This document shows, piece by piece, positions 52,799 to 61,383 of a stretch of 64,000 nt of DNA. The position numbers were made by a program, and so were the translations under genes. The first letter of the stretch is position 1; each line of letters begins with the position of its first letter. The notes below the pieces were generated by a model. It saw only the letters and a program-made list of their open reading frames with translations. It had not been told where the DNA came from and made no database searches. Source of the stretch: Bacillus_BE sp042263505 (GTDB taxonomy: Bacteria; Bacillota; Bacilli; Bacillales; Cytobacillaceae); assembly GCF_042263505.1 (NCBI RefSeq), contig NZ_JBHKFI010000006.1, forward strand, positions 1 through 64,000, given 5' to 3'.

Positions 52799-53474
52799 TT
52801 GTTGATATAAAGGGATTTCAATCATTATTATTGGAGAATTTGTATATTAAAATGTAGGGGTACAATATCCAGTGAACCGCAGCAAAATACACGACATTTT
52901 TATTTGCAAATGGATATACAGAAAAATATTGTTTTTTAAATTAAAGGTTAGCCTCTGTTAGAACGGAATGTTGATTTTACTGTGTATGAAAAATAAACGG
53001 TAAAATTCCGTCTAAATTGGGAAATACACATATTTCCTTAAAAATAAGGGGAGTTTTTCCGTTTATATGATCCAAATCTTTGTATTTTGTCTTATTTAGA
53101 GCCATTAATCGGAATATATCCGCTTATATTGGCTTTTTAAGCTCCCTCTCTATACATTAGCAGGAAATTCTCCGCCTATGAATTCTCATACCTACACGGA
53201 ATTGTTAAGGAGAAGGCGAAAATGGTTTGGAAACTTCTTAATGAGCATTATTCGTCATTCGCAATCCGAAGAATTAGCCATTAAAAGCAGAAATAGCAAG
53301 GGAATAAACCCTTGCTATTTCTAATGTTATTTAATTTCTCTAGCCTTACCATTTGTCCTACATTTTCTAGTGCAAAAAGGATTACCTTTTGGTCTGCATT
53401 TTCCTGTGTAAATTGACGTTTTGGATAGTTACGGAACCCGTTACAGTCCAGCTGGGCTTTTATATAAAACAAGT
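52799..53474. other. Intergenic 0.7 kb with degenerate spaced repeats
   Basis: No supported gene. The minus-strand frame at 53281-53472 runs through the terminator hairpin and lacks family features. Four similar units with a TCCGyyTA core (52997-53021, 53048-53073, 53110-53133, 53161-53187) are spaced 51-62 nt apart. A 45-nt sequence around AACGGGTTCCGT near 53437-53455 has an inverted relative at about 52717-52736. Confidence 0.5.
53289..53322 (-). terminator. Hairpin downstream of the HAD phosphatase gene
   Basis: AGAAATAGCAAGGG (53289-53302) pairs perfectly with 53309-53322 across a 6-nt loop. It lies 150 nt past the stop and probably ends that transcript; the T-tract is modest. Confidence 0.65.
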
Positions 53475-54278
53475 TTAGCCTTTTTGGATCAATTCTTTCA
53501 GCTCATCTAATATCCCATAGAGTTCCTCTAATTGCTTGATTTCATAATTCGGGATGACTTCATTTCGTTCCTTTTGATGGCGATTAATCCAAACAGTCTT
53601 AATGCCTGCACGATTGGCCCCAAGAATATCCGTCATTAAATTATCCCCCACCATTATTGCTTCATCAGGTTGAAGTGACAATTGTGATAAGGCATATTCG
53701 AACAGAGCAGGATCCGGTTTTCCTTTTCCAAAATCGCCAGAAATCACTATTTTATCAAAATATGGAACTAACTCTGAGGTAATTTTCAATTTCGTATTTT
53801 GTAAATCGGGTGATCCGTTGGTAAGCAGTAATAATTGATAATCGTTCTTTAACATATCAAGAGTTTGAAAGGTATCTTCAAATACAAACGGTCGCTTGCG
53901 GCGTTCGATAGGAAAGCGTTCCCCTAATTCATAACCAAAATCAGGATCATCTACTCCCAGCGCTTGCAATCCTTGAGTCCATGCATCACTACGATAAGTC
54001 GGAACAATTTCCTTTAGTTTGCGAAAATTCTCTTCCTCATCCAAAAAGTTCCCCCACATTCCCTCAAAGGGATTAATGCCAATCATTTGGGTAAAGGGAT
54101 AAGTCTCATAAGAGGAATAGAGCGATCTTGCGGCGCTCCTCACTTCTTCTTCTAATTGATCTTGGTTCAGTCCATAGCGTTCTTCTGCCACCTTGCAGGT
54201 CGCAACAAAGGCTTCCTTAATGCTTTTTTGATCCCAAAGCAACGTATCATCTAAATCAAAAAATATAGCTTTAATCAT
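53475..54278 (-). CDS. HAD-family hydrolase, YsaA/phosphoserine-phosphatase-like
   Basis: 267-aa HAD hydrolase with a large helical cap. Motif I FFDLDDTLLW (Asp8 nucleophile, Asp10), motif II LLTNGS, motif III GKGKPDPALF, and motif IV MVGDNLMTDILGA are all intact. The length and the MWGNFLDE/EERYGLN segments resemble Bacillus YsaA-like proteins that have been linked to phosphoserine. Substrate assignment remains a guess. ATG at 54278. Monocistronic. Confidence 0.85.
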   Translation of the reverse strand: MIKAIFFDLDDTLLWDQKSIKEAFVATCKVAEERYGLNQDQLEEEVRSAARSLYSSYETYPFTQMIGINPFEGMWGNFLDEEENFRKLKEIVPTYRSDAWTQGLQALGVDDPDFGYELGERFPIERRKRPFVFEDTFQTLDMLKNDYQLLLLTNGSPDLQNTKLKITSELVPYFDKIVISGDFGKGKPDPALFEYALSQLSLQPDEAIMVGDNLMTDILGANRAGIKTVWINRHQKERNEVIPNYEIKQLEELYGILDELKELIQKG

Positions 54279-54547
54279 GTATGTTCCTCACTTTAATGTT
54301 TTATCCATATCATTATTCTAACATGTTTCATCACAAAAAAATAAGAATAAATGAAAATTCTCAATATTCTTCATTTATTTAAAAAAATATCCACTTTCAA
54401 CTTATTTTTTTGATTATTCATTGTTTGCAGTAGGAATATGACAAACTCATTAAAGGTTTAAGTTTTTGCTGGTTCTTACTTTACTCACATTTTCACAGAT
54501 GTCTAAATATCTTTAGCTTGCAAATTATTTCTAAAGAGGTCAAAGAA
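54279..54547. other. Intergenic, nothing recognised
   Basis: About 270 nt of AT-rich DNA between the HAD phosphatase start and the htpG terminator; should include the phosphatase promoter. Confidence 0.4.
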
Positions 54548-54582
54548 AAACGGCAGTTCTTTGAATACAAGAACTGCCGTTT
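54548..54582 (-). terminator. Terminator of htpG
   Basis: AAACGGCAGTTCTT (54548-54561) pairs perfectly with 54569-54582; T-rich on the minus strand. It is 9 nt past the htpG stop. Confidence 0.88.
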
Positions 54583-54590
54583 GTGTAAGG

Positions 54591-56471
54591 TTATTTCATC
54601 ATTTTGCAGATATCATTTGTAAATTCAACTGGATCTTGAATCGGTAAGCCTTCAATTAAGAGCGCTTGGTTATAAAGAAGATTTGTAAACAAGCGCAGCT
54701 TTTCTTTATCATTTTCATAAGCATCCTTTAAAGATTGAAAAACTTCATGATGTGTATTAATCTCTAATACTTTATCCGCCTTAATATTTTGATTATCCGG
54801 CATCATATTTAAAACCTTTTCCATTTCGATTGTGACTTCTCCGTCAGTAGACAAACAAACTGGATGGGTCTTTAATCTTTTTGATACACGAACATCCTTG
54901 ATTTTATCGCTTAAAATATCCTTCATTGTAGCGAAAAGCTCTTTATTTTCCTTCTCTTCTGTTTCTGATGATCCTTTATTTTCATCCTCTTCAATGCCTA
55001 AATCTCCGCTTGAAACAGATTTGAATTCTTTTTCTTTGTAATTCATCAACATGCGAATGGCAAATTCATCAATTTCATCAGTGAAATAGAGGATTTCATA
55101 TCCTTTATCCGCGACTAATTCTGTTTGGGGGAGCTTTTCGATTCTTGCATTCGTTTCCCCAGAAGCATAATATATGAATTTTTGGTCTTCAGGCATTCTG
55201 GAAACATATTCATCTAAAGTCACTAATTTTTTCTCTGTGGATGAATAGAACATTAATAAATCCTGCAAGACATCCTTATTCGCACCAAAGTCACTATAAA
55301 CACCATATTTTAGCTGTCTGCCGAATGCTTGATAGAACAGCTCATATTTTTCTCTTTCATTCTTTAGCAGATTTTGCAGCTCACTTTTGATTTTTTTGTT
55401 TATATTTTTTGCAATTAGCTTTAATTGACGGTCATGCTGAAGCATTTCTCTTGAAATATTAAGAGATAAATCCTCTGAATCCACTATTCCTTTAACAAAA
55501 CTGAAATAATCAGGCAGTAAATCCGCACACTTATTCATGATTAAGATGCCGTTAGCATAAAGCTCAAGCCCTTTTTCGTATTCCTTCGAATAGTAGTCAA
55601 ATGGCATTTTTTCAGGAATATATAAAATCGCTTGATAACGAATGGTACCATCTACACTAATATGAATATGCTTTAATGGTTTATCAAAGCCGTAGCGCTT
55701 TTCGGAATAAAATTTTTCGTAATCCTCATCCGTGAGCTCACTTTTATTTTTCCTCCAAATTGGTACCATACTGTTGATTGTTTGTTCCTCTGTATAGTCC
55801 TCAAATTCATCTTCTTTGTCTTGCTTTGGTCTACTTGAAGTGATATCCATTTTAATTGGATAACGGATAAAGTCAGAATACTTTTTGATGATAGATCTTA
55901 AGCGAGATTCCTCCAAGTATTCATCATAATTTTCGTCCTCTGTATTTTCTTTGATTTTTAAAATAATGTCTGTACCAACAGAATCTTTAGTAGTAGGTTC
56001 AATCGTATACCCATCAGCCCCTTCTGATTCCCATTTGTACGCTTCTTCGCTTCCTAATGGTTTACTTATAACGGTTACTACATCAGCAACCATAAAGGCA
56101 GCATAGAAACCGACCCCAAATTGACCGATGATATCAAAGCCATCCTTTAATTCATTTTCCCGTTTAAAGGCAAGAGAACCACTTTTCGCAATAATCCCCA
56201 AATTGTTTTCCAATTCTTCTTTAGTCATCCCGATACCAGTGTCAGTAATCGTTAAAGTTCGATTCTCCTGATTAGCCTTTACCTTTATGTAATAACTATC
56301 TTTATCAAAACTTAGCATATCATCTGTTAACGCTTTGTAATAAATTTTGTCAATTGCATCACTTGCATTGGATATCAATTCACGAAGAAATACCTCACGA
56401 TGGGTGTAAATCGAGTTAATCATCATTTCCAAGATTCGTTTTGATTCTGCTTGAAATTCCATTTTAGCCAT
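54591..56471 (-). CDS. htpG: Chaperone HtpG (Hsp90)
   Basis: 626-aa cytosolic Hsp90. N-terminal GHKL ATPase motifs are visible: ELISNASDAIDK, DTGIGMTKEEL and GQFGVGFYAAFMV. The middle and C-terminal dimerisation domains follow. ATG at 56471 has AAAGGAG, giving MAKMEFQAESKRIL; the frame to 56546 runs through the operator region. A CIRCE element upstream indicates repression by HrcA, together with groESL and dnaK operons. In Bacillus subtilis htpG is not HrcA-controlled, so the wiring differs here. Confidence 0.97.
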   Translation of the reverse strand: MAKMEFQAESKRILEMMINSIYTHREVFLRELISNASDAIDKIYYKALTDDMLSFDKDSYYIKVKANQENRTLTITDTGIGMTKEELENNLGIIAKSGSLAFKRENELKDGFDIIGQFGVGFYAAFMVADVVTVISKPLGSEEAYKWESEGADGYTIEPTTKDSVGTDIILKIKENTEDENYDEYLEESRLRSIIKKYSDFIRYPIKMDITSSRPKQDKEDEFEDYTEEQTINSMVPIWRKNKSELTDEDYEKFYSEKRYGFDKPLKHIHISVDGTIRYQAILYIPEKMPFDYYSKEYEKGLELYANGILIMNKCADLLPDYFSFVKGIVDSEDLSLNISREMLQHDRQLKLIAKNINKKIKSELQNLLKNEREKYELFYQAFGRQLKYGVYSDFGANKDVLQDLLMFYSSTEKKLVTLDEYVSRMPEDQKFIYYASGETNARIEKLPQTELVADKGYEILYFTDEIDEFAIRMLMNYKEKEFKSVSSGDLGIEEDENKGSSETEEKENKELFATMKDILSDKIKDVRVSKRLKTHPVCLSTDGEVTIEMEKVLNMMPDNQNIKADKVLEINTHHEVFQSLKDAYENDKEKLRLFTNLLYNQALLIEGLPIQDPVEFTNDICKMMK

Positions 56472-56539
56472 TATAATTACTCCTTTCAAAACTTGAACTA
56501 TAAGAATGATAGCATAAATAGAAGAAGATCGTATATTGT

Positions 56540-56566
56540 TTAGCACTCATTCAACTCAAGTGCTAA
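56540..56566. promoter_or_regulatory. CIRCE element (HrcA operator) upstream of htpG
   Basis: TTAGCACTC, a 9-nt spacer, then AAGTGCTAA; only one base differs from the consensus TTAGCACTC-N9-GAGTGCTAA. It is 69 nt upstream of the htpG start codon, in the promoter region. Confidence 0.9.
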
Positions 56567-56934
56567 CAACTATTTTTTTAATATCATATTCTTGCGAGTG
56601 TGTCAATTGATTCACTTGTTTAAAGATTATTCTTATATGAGATGGAGAAAGTTTTTTTTGATGAAGAGTTTGGGAGGGCGACAGACTAATCGTTTAATTT
56701 GTCGTTCATTGCCCTTATGAACAACTGATTGCAAAATTCCTTTCACTTATTGTCATTCATACCCCAAAAACGAACAAAAAACCCACCCCTGTCTGGTGGA
56801 TTTTTCGTTTGTACCAATCAGAAATGACCTCTCTAACCTTGTTCTTTCGTATTATTCACTGCCAATATTAAGGTAGAATCTGCAATTTGAAATTATATAA
56901 GTAAAGGGATCAATTCTCGTCAATTTGGAATAAC
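56567..56934. other. Intergenic, one hairpin
   Basis: About 370 nt. No supported gene. A hairpin at 56776-56805 (ACCCACC with GGTGG, A- and T-runs on the sides) could terminate the small gene at 56935 or any plus-strand transcript. Confidence 0.5.
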
Positions 56935-57129
56935 CTACACATACATATAGATTTCATCGTCGATATCGTTATCCCAGAGGTCCATTTTTTTCTCGTTTTC
57001 CATAAGCATTTCTTTAAAACTTTTACCATGATGGTCTCTTAGATATTCTGCGGTTTCTAATAGTTGGGGTAAGTCACTTACAGGAATTTCGTTAATCATT
57101 TGAATTAATTTCTCTCTAATTTCATCCAT
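56935..57129 (-). CDS. Small acidic helical protein, 64 aa
   Basis: MDEIREKLIQMINEIPVSDL and a following LLETAEYLRDHHG stretch resemble the N-terminal helices of small antitoxin-like or DUF2281-type proteins; the C-terminus is acidic (DNDIDDEIYMYV). ATG at 57129 is preceded by GGAGG. No toxin-like gene adjoins it on either side, so an antitoxin role is not supported. The function is unknown. Confidence 0.65.
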   Translation of the reverse strand: MDEIREKLIQMINEIPVSDLPQLLETAEYLRDHHGKSFKEMLMENEKKMDLWDNDIDDEIYMYV

Positions 57130-57280
57130 GATATCCCTCCTAACTAACTCTACTATAATTATAGCATTGCAAATTTTACGAAAACTGTTATTAAAATTAA
57201 TTTAATAAATTCTTCACAAATTTAATTCCAGCAGAATTGATATTTATTTCTCCCTTTTCTTCCTTTTATCCCGAAAAAAA

Positions 57281-57302
57281 TACCCTAGCAACTGCTAGGG
57301 TA
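57281..57302 (-). terminator. Terminator of the GH73 autolysin gene
   Basis: TACCCTAGCA (57281-57290) pairs with 57293-57302; the minus strand continues TTTTTTTC. It is 10 nt past the stop. Confidence 0.85.
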
Positions 57303-57311
57303 AATTCATAG

Positions 57312-60011
57312 TTATATATAATCTGGAACATCAAAGAATAATGCATATTTTGATAATAGTCCATACATTTCCGCAATACGAGCTGTTTGTTTAACGGCCC
57401 AGCCAATATCTGATGCATATTGGTGTGGTGTGCCACCATCCACCATAGCATCTGGATTCCACCGCATTTTATAAAGGGTGTCCTGACCTGCATGAATATA
57501 GTTTTCAGCAACAAATTCTGCTCCACCAATGATAGCTTTTTCAACTGTCGTCCAACCATGGTCGTAAGCGTATTGTGCACCTTGCGTTTCAGGATTACTG
57601 TCTACAGCTCCTATTCCGTATACGTTATAAACGGTTTTACCATTGACTGTGATTCCATTAGCTAATCTACTCGTTCCGTTTCCGGTTTCTAATAAAGCAT
57701 GACTTATTAAGTAAATTTCATTAATTTTGTGTTCCTTAGCAGCAGAAATAAAGGAGCTGGCTTTTCCAGCTAAAATTCCTTTACCGCTTAGAATTTTTTG
57801 ATTAACTTCAGTTGCATTAGTTCCTGCATAAGAAGATAATAACAAAAATTGAAAGTAAGCATCGGTCCCAATATGGAAATTAAGAGGATTCAAATAATAT
57901 TTCACATCATCTGTTGAAGCTTTTGACCATGAACCACTTAAATCGGTTTGTGGATTATAACCTAATTGCTTCTTAATAGCATCCTCTAAGCTAATATCAT
58001 AGTGGACAGTTGAGTAAGAACCTCTAACATCTGACTTCTTAATGTAACCGATATTTTCCTTTCCATCTATATAGAAAGTACATTCATACCAAGAAGAAGT
58101 AAAAGTTTTTACTTTTAACACGTTGTTTTTTCCATAGGATCGAAGTACTTTTGCATTCGTGGACGCATAGGAATAAACATTCACGCTTTTCAATAAACCT
58201 AATACATATTGCGTAGTCGGAGTGGAAGTTGCTGTTTCCACGTCACCCTTCGCGATATAAACAGTTGTTTTTTTCCCATTTACAACAACTGTTGCTTCAT
58301 ACCAGTCCTTCGATAAAGTTTTGTATTTTAACACAATCCCTTGATTATAGGATTTTATTACCTTTGAGCTTTTAGAAGCTTTTGCATACATTTTTGTCGG
58401 ACTTTTAGCAGCAATTCCTCTTAATGACTCTTGTACCGCTACAATGTTCTGAACATCCGCAGCATGAATGTAACCAGATCTTGCTTTTCCACTGATTATC
58501 ACCGTTGCCTCGTACCAATCCCTTGAAAGAGTACGGTATTTGAGGATTGTTCCTTGAGCATAGCTTTTCAAAACAGATGAGCTAGTTGCTGCTTTTGAAT
58601 AGATTTTAGTTGGACTTTCCATTCCAATTCCACGAAGCGTTTCTTGATCAAGGACGATATTTTGGACATCATTTGCAGATATGTATCCCTTTTTCGCAGT
58701 TCCTTTGACCATCACAGTAGCTTCATACCAGTCTTTTGATAGAGTTCGATATTTTAAGATGGTTCCTTCCGCATAGGCCTTTAAAACCTTTGAAGTTTTG
58801 GAAGCTTTGGTATAGATATTCGTTGGACTCTTCATTCCAATACCATGAAGAGTTTCTTGGGCTTGGACAACAAATTGAAGATCTGCCGTACGGATATAGC
58901 CAGATTTGGCTGATCCATTCACAATAACAGTCGCTTTATACCAATCTGCAGAATAGGTATTCACCTTTAAGATGATTCCTTGATTATAGCTTTTAAGAAT
59001 ACTAGAGCTTGTGGAAGCACTGGTATAAACATGGGTTGGATCTTTTAAAGCAATCCCTTGTATTTCTTGAGTAATATCACTTGCATGGATATAACCGGTT
59101 GTTTGGATTCCACCTACGTATACGGTTGCCTCATACCAGTTTTTTGAAAAAGTCTTATATTTCAACAAAGTTCCTTGATTATATTCTTTAATTGGCTCCG
59201 AATTTGTGGTTGCCTTTGAATATATTTTGGTTGGGTTTTGAATACCGATTCCCACTTGTGTTTCCTGAACGCTCACAATACTCTCTGTATCACTAACAAG
59301 GATATAGCCAGTTTTGGCCGTTCCATTAACATACACTGTAACTTCATACCAAGATCCAGCTAAGGCTTTAAATTTTAATATTGTTCCTTGATCATAGCTT
59401 TTTAAAATAGTAGAGCTAGTAGAAGGACTCTCATAAACATGAGTTGGATCCTTTAGAGCGATTCCATTAGTTGTTTGTGTCGCGAGAATTTGAAACTGCT
59501 TAACTGGTTGCTCTTCTTCCGTTCCTATTTCATCTGAAGGTTGGGAAGGATTTTCTTGATCCGGAATAGTGCTAGTTTCATCTTCAGGAACAATTGGTTC
59601 TTCAATTGCTTCATTATCTGTTCCTTGATTTTGTTCAGCAGGCTGGTTCAGTCGTTCATTACGATACTTATCCGCTAAAGAAGCATCAACTAATCGATCA
59701 TTCCAAACATAACCAATCCATATTTTCTCTTGATTTTCTTTATAAGATACTTTCGTAAATTCCGTCCCTTTGTCAAGGATTGTTACCTCTGAATCATCAG
59801 GAATTTGCGTAAACACTGTACTCGTTTCAGCTTGCTCTTGATAGAGTGGGATCTCTCCACCCACTTCTTGTGAAAAAGCAAATGCTATTTCAACATTTGA
59901 TTGCTCCACAGAATCTGGCAAGCTAGTTTCTGCAGCTGCTTTAACAGGAAGATACTGCATGACTAATAGAAGAATTAGAATATACACACTTGTTTTTTTG
60001 ACTTTAATCAC
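57312..60011 (-). CDS. Secreted N-acetylglucosaminidase (GH73, LytD-like) with seven wall-binding-like repeats
   Basis: 899-aa exported autolysin. Signal peptide (YILILLLVMQYLPVKAAA), an SH3b-like domain to about residue 110, an acidic Pro/Glu/Gln linker (about 120-175), then seven repeats of about 65 residues. Each starts G-I-x-x-x-[SD]-P-T-x-[VIM]-Y and carries WYEATV and GYI motifs; they resemble SH3/GW-type modules that bind wall polymers. The C-terminal 200 residues form a GH73 glucosaminidase domain (LISHALLETGNGTS with the catalytic Glu, then YNVYGIGA). It starts with GTG at 60011. Likely role: cell separation or wall turnover. Monocistronic with terminator. Confidence 0.92.
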   Translation of the reverse strand: MIKVKKTSVYILILLLVMQYLPVKAAAETSLPDSVEQSNVEIAFAFSQEVGGEIPLYQEQAETSTVFTQIPDDSEVTILDKGTEFTKVSYKENQEKIWIGYVWNDRLVDASLADKYRNERLNQPAEQNQGTDNEAIEEPIVPEDETSTIPDQENPSQPSDEIGTEEEQPVKQFQILATQTTNGIALKDPTHVYESPSTSSTILKSYDQGTILKFKALAGSWYEVTVYVNGTAKTGYILVSDTESIVSVQETQVGIGIQNPTKIYSKATTNSEPIKEYNQGTLLKYKTFSKNWYEATVYVGGIQTTGYIHASDITQEIQGIALKDPTHVYTSASTSSSILKSYNQGIILKVNTYSADWYKATVIVNGSAKSGYIRTADLQFVVQAQETLHGIGMKSPTNIYTKASKTSKVLKAYAEGTILKYRTLSKDWYEATVMVKGTAKKGYISANDVQNIVLDQETLRGIGMESPTKIYSKAATSSSVLKSYAQGTILKYRTLSRDWYEATVIISGKARSGYIHAADVQNIVAVQESLRGIAAKSPTKMYAKASKSSKVIKSYNQGIVLKYKTLSKDWYEATVVVNGKKTTVYIAKGDVETATSTPTTQYVLGLLKSVNVYSYASTNAKVLRSYGKNNVLKVKTFTSSWYECTFYIDGKENIGYIKKSDVRGSYSTVHYDISLEDAIKKQLGYNPQTDLSGSWSKASTDDVKYYLNPLNFHIGTDAYFQFLLLSSYAGTNATEVNQKILSGKGILAGKASSFISAAKEHKINEIYLISHALLETGNGTSRLANGITVNGKTVYNVYGIGAVDSNPETQGAQYAYDHGWTTVEKAIIGGAEFVAENYIHAGQDTLYKMRWNPDAMVDGGTPHQYASDIGWAVKQTARIAEMYGLLSKYALFFDVPDYI

Positions 60012-60617
60012 AACAAAAAGGACCTCCCATAACGTTTAGCCTTTTCAACGAATTCTTGATCAAGCATAACAGTATAGCATGTTAAAATAACAAAGCTAAG
60101 CTTGTGTTTGTGAGTAAAGTTATAAAACAGTAGTAACTTTCATACATATAGAATTGTTGAAGGCTTTGATATCTTGAAAAAACCAATTGGACTAACTTCC
60201 GCTCAAAAGGCTTTTTCAAATACGAGAAACCAAATGATTTCAGGACGTATTTTTAAGTACTATTTCCTTCTCACTTTCTATGATTTTGATCCCTCCCTCT
60301 TTATCTCATTCATTACAACTCTATCAAATTCTCCTAGTATCTTCAATAGGCTTAATAGGGTATCCTTCGTATGGCGAAATTTTTTTACAAAATTTCCTGT
60401 CTAAATAGCAGAATTACTTAAAATAATGAAATGAAATATCTGTAATCAAATCGTTATCATAGCCTTATCAAAGCTGATTGATCTTCGATTTTGACAAAAA
60501 GGCTGAATTTCTCCTTCTTTTTTAACAAAAAGAAATTCTCTTTTAAACAAAATTGATATTAGCGAAAATAAATTTTCCTGATATAATGTAATTAAAATAC
60601 AGATTGTGTAAACCTTT
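60012..60617. other. Intergenic upstream of the autolysin gene
   Basis: About 600 nt before the structured repeat. A plus-strand frame at 60174-60404 has no ribosome binding site or family features. The promoter of the autolysin gene should be near 60020-60150. Confidence 0.4.
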
Positions 60618-60947
60618 ATAAAGTGAAACTTCCATCAGTGGGGGTTTTCGACGCACAGGACGTGAAGCGTGCAGACGTAGCGATTGACGTCGCGCTTTTA
60701 GTCTGCCATTCATCCCCCACTGATGGTTAGTCACGCAAAGCCTGATTGATTTTTCTAAGGGCTGAAGCCCAAAGAAAAATCTTATTTCACTTATCACGCT
60801 CAATAACGCCACGTCCTGTGGCTTTCGCCTGACTAGGACCTCCTGTCCGTCGTCGGACCATTACGGACAGTTGATCTCCCACTTATCTTCTTCGTATTCT
60901 CAGAATCTTGAAGTGGGAGTCAAAATGTCCGTTAAGAGTGGGATAAA
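60618..60947 (-). repeat. Structured intergenic repeat, full copy (330 bp)
   Basis: GC-richer than its surroundings and full of complementary segments: CCATCAGTGGGGG pairing with CCCCCACTGATGG, CTGTCCG with CGGACAG, GGGCT with AGCCC inside T/A-run arms, GGACAGTTGATCTCCCACTT imperfectly with its complement at the outer end. Both ends carry TTTAT (as ATAAA on the plus strand). A shortened copy is at 49638-49788. No open frame of note is inside. It looks like a mobile non-coding element whose transcript would be highly folded. Confidence 0.85.
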
Positions 60948-61050
60948 TACTTTATAGAATTCATCATTGGTTGCAATTTTAAATGGTTTATGGGACGATT
61001 AATGTAGAAGTCTAGGATTGATGTTCAACAATGAATTAGAGGTGAATGAT

Positions 61051-61323
61051 TTGAACCAGTTACACATTATCGTTTCTGGTAGTGTCCAAGGGGTAGGATA
61101 CAGATATTTCGCGCAAATGAAAGCGGTGCAGTATGAAATTACAGGATGGGCAAAAAATCGGGATGATGGCGGTGTTGAAATTATCGCCAGCGGGACAGAC
61201 CATCATTTAAATCAATTTGTAAATGAATTGCGCGAAGGCAATCCCTTTTCCGAAGTGGTCGACATCCAAATAAAGCGAATCGAAGAAAAGAATATCTATC
61301 ATTCTTTCACAATAAAATATTAA
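61051..61323 (+). CDS. acyP: Acylphosphatase
   Basis: 90-aa enzyme that hydrolyses acylphosphates. The active-site loop SGSVQGVGYRYF with the catalytic Arg and the Asn of WAKNRDDGGVEI are intact. The start is TTG at 61051 with AGAGGTG 6 nt upstream; longer frames upstream do not align to the family. A terminator follows immediately, so it is a single-gene unit. Confidence 0.94.
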   Translation: MNQLHIIVSGSVQGVGYRYFAQMKAVQYEITGWAKNRDDGGVEIIASGTDHHLNQFVNELREGNPFSEVVDIQIKRIEEKNIYHSFTIKY

Positions 61324-61324
61324 C

Positions 61325-61354
61325 AAAAGCAGGAATCAGTCGGTTCCTGCTTTT
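61325..61354 (+). terminator. Terminator of acyP
   Basis: AAAAGCAGGAA (61325-61335) pairs perfectly with 61344-61354, which ends in TTTT. Confidence 0.88.
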
Positions 61355-61383
61355 GTGTTTTCAAAGACATGGATAATTAAGAT

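Noticed and set aside
53281..53472. 63-codon minus-strand frame after the HAD phosphatase
   Set aside because: Starts 3 nt after the phosphatase stop without a good ribosome binding site and runs through a strong terminator hairpin.
56935..57129. Toxin-antitoxin module
   Set aside because: The 64-aa protein has antitoxin-like helices, but no toxin gene is adjacent on either strand.
60174..60404. 76-codon plus-strand frame upstream of the structured repeat
   Set aside because: No ribosome binding site, no family resemblance; composition typical of non-coding AT-rich DNA.
60543..60812. 89-codon frame inside the structured repeat
   Set aside because: Lies in hairpin-forming sequence and is not preserved in the shorter copy, so it is a by-product of the repeat.
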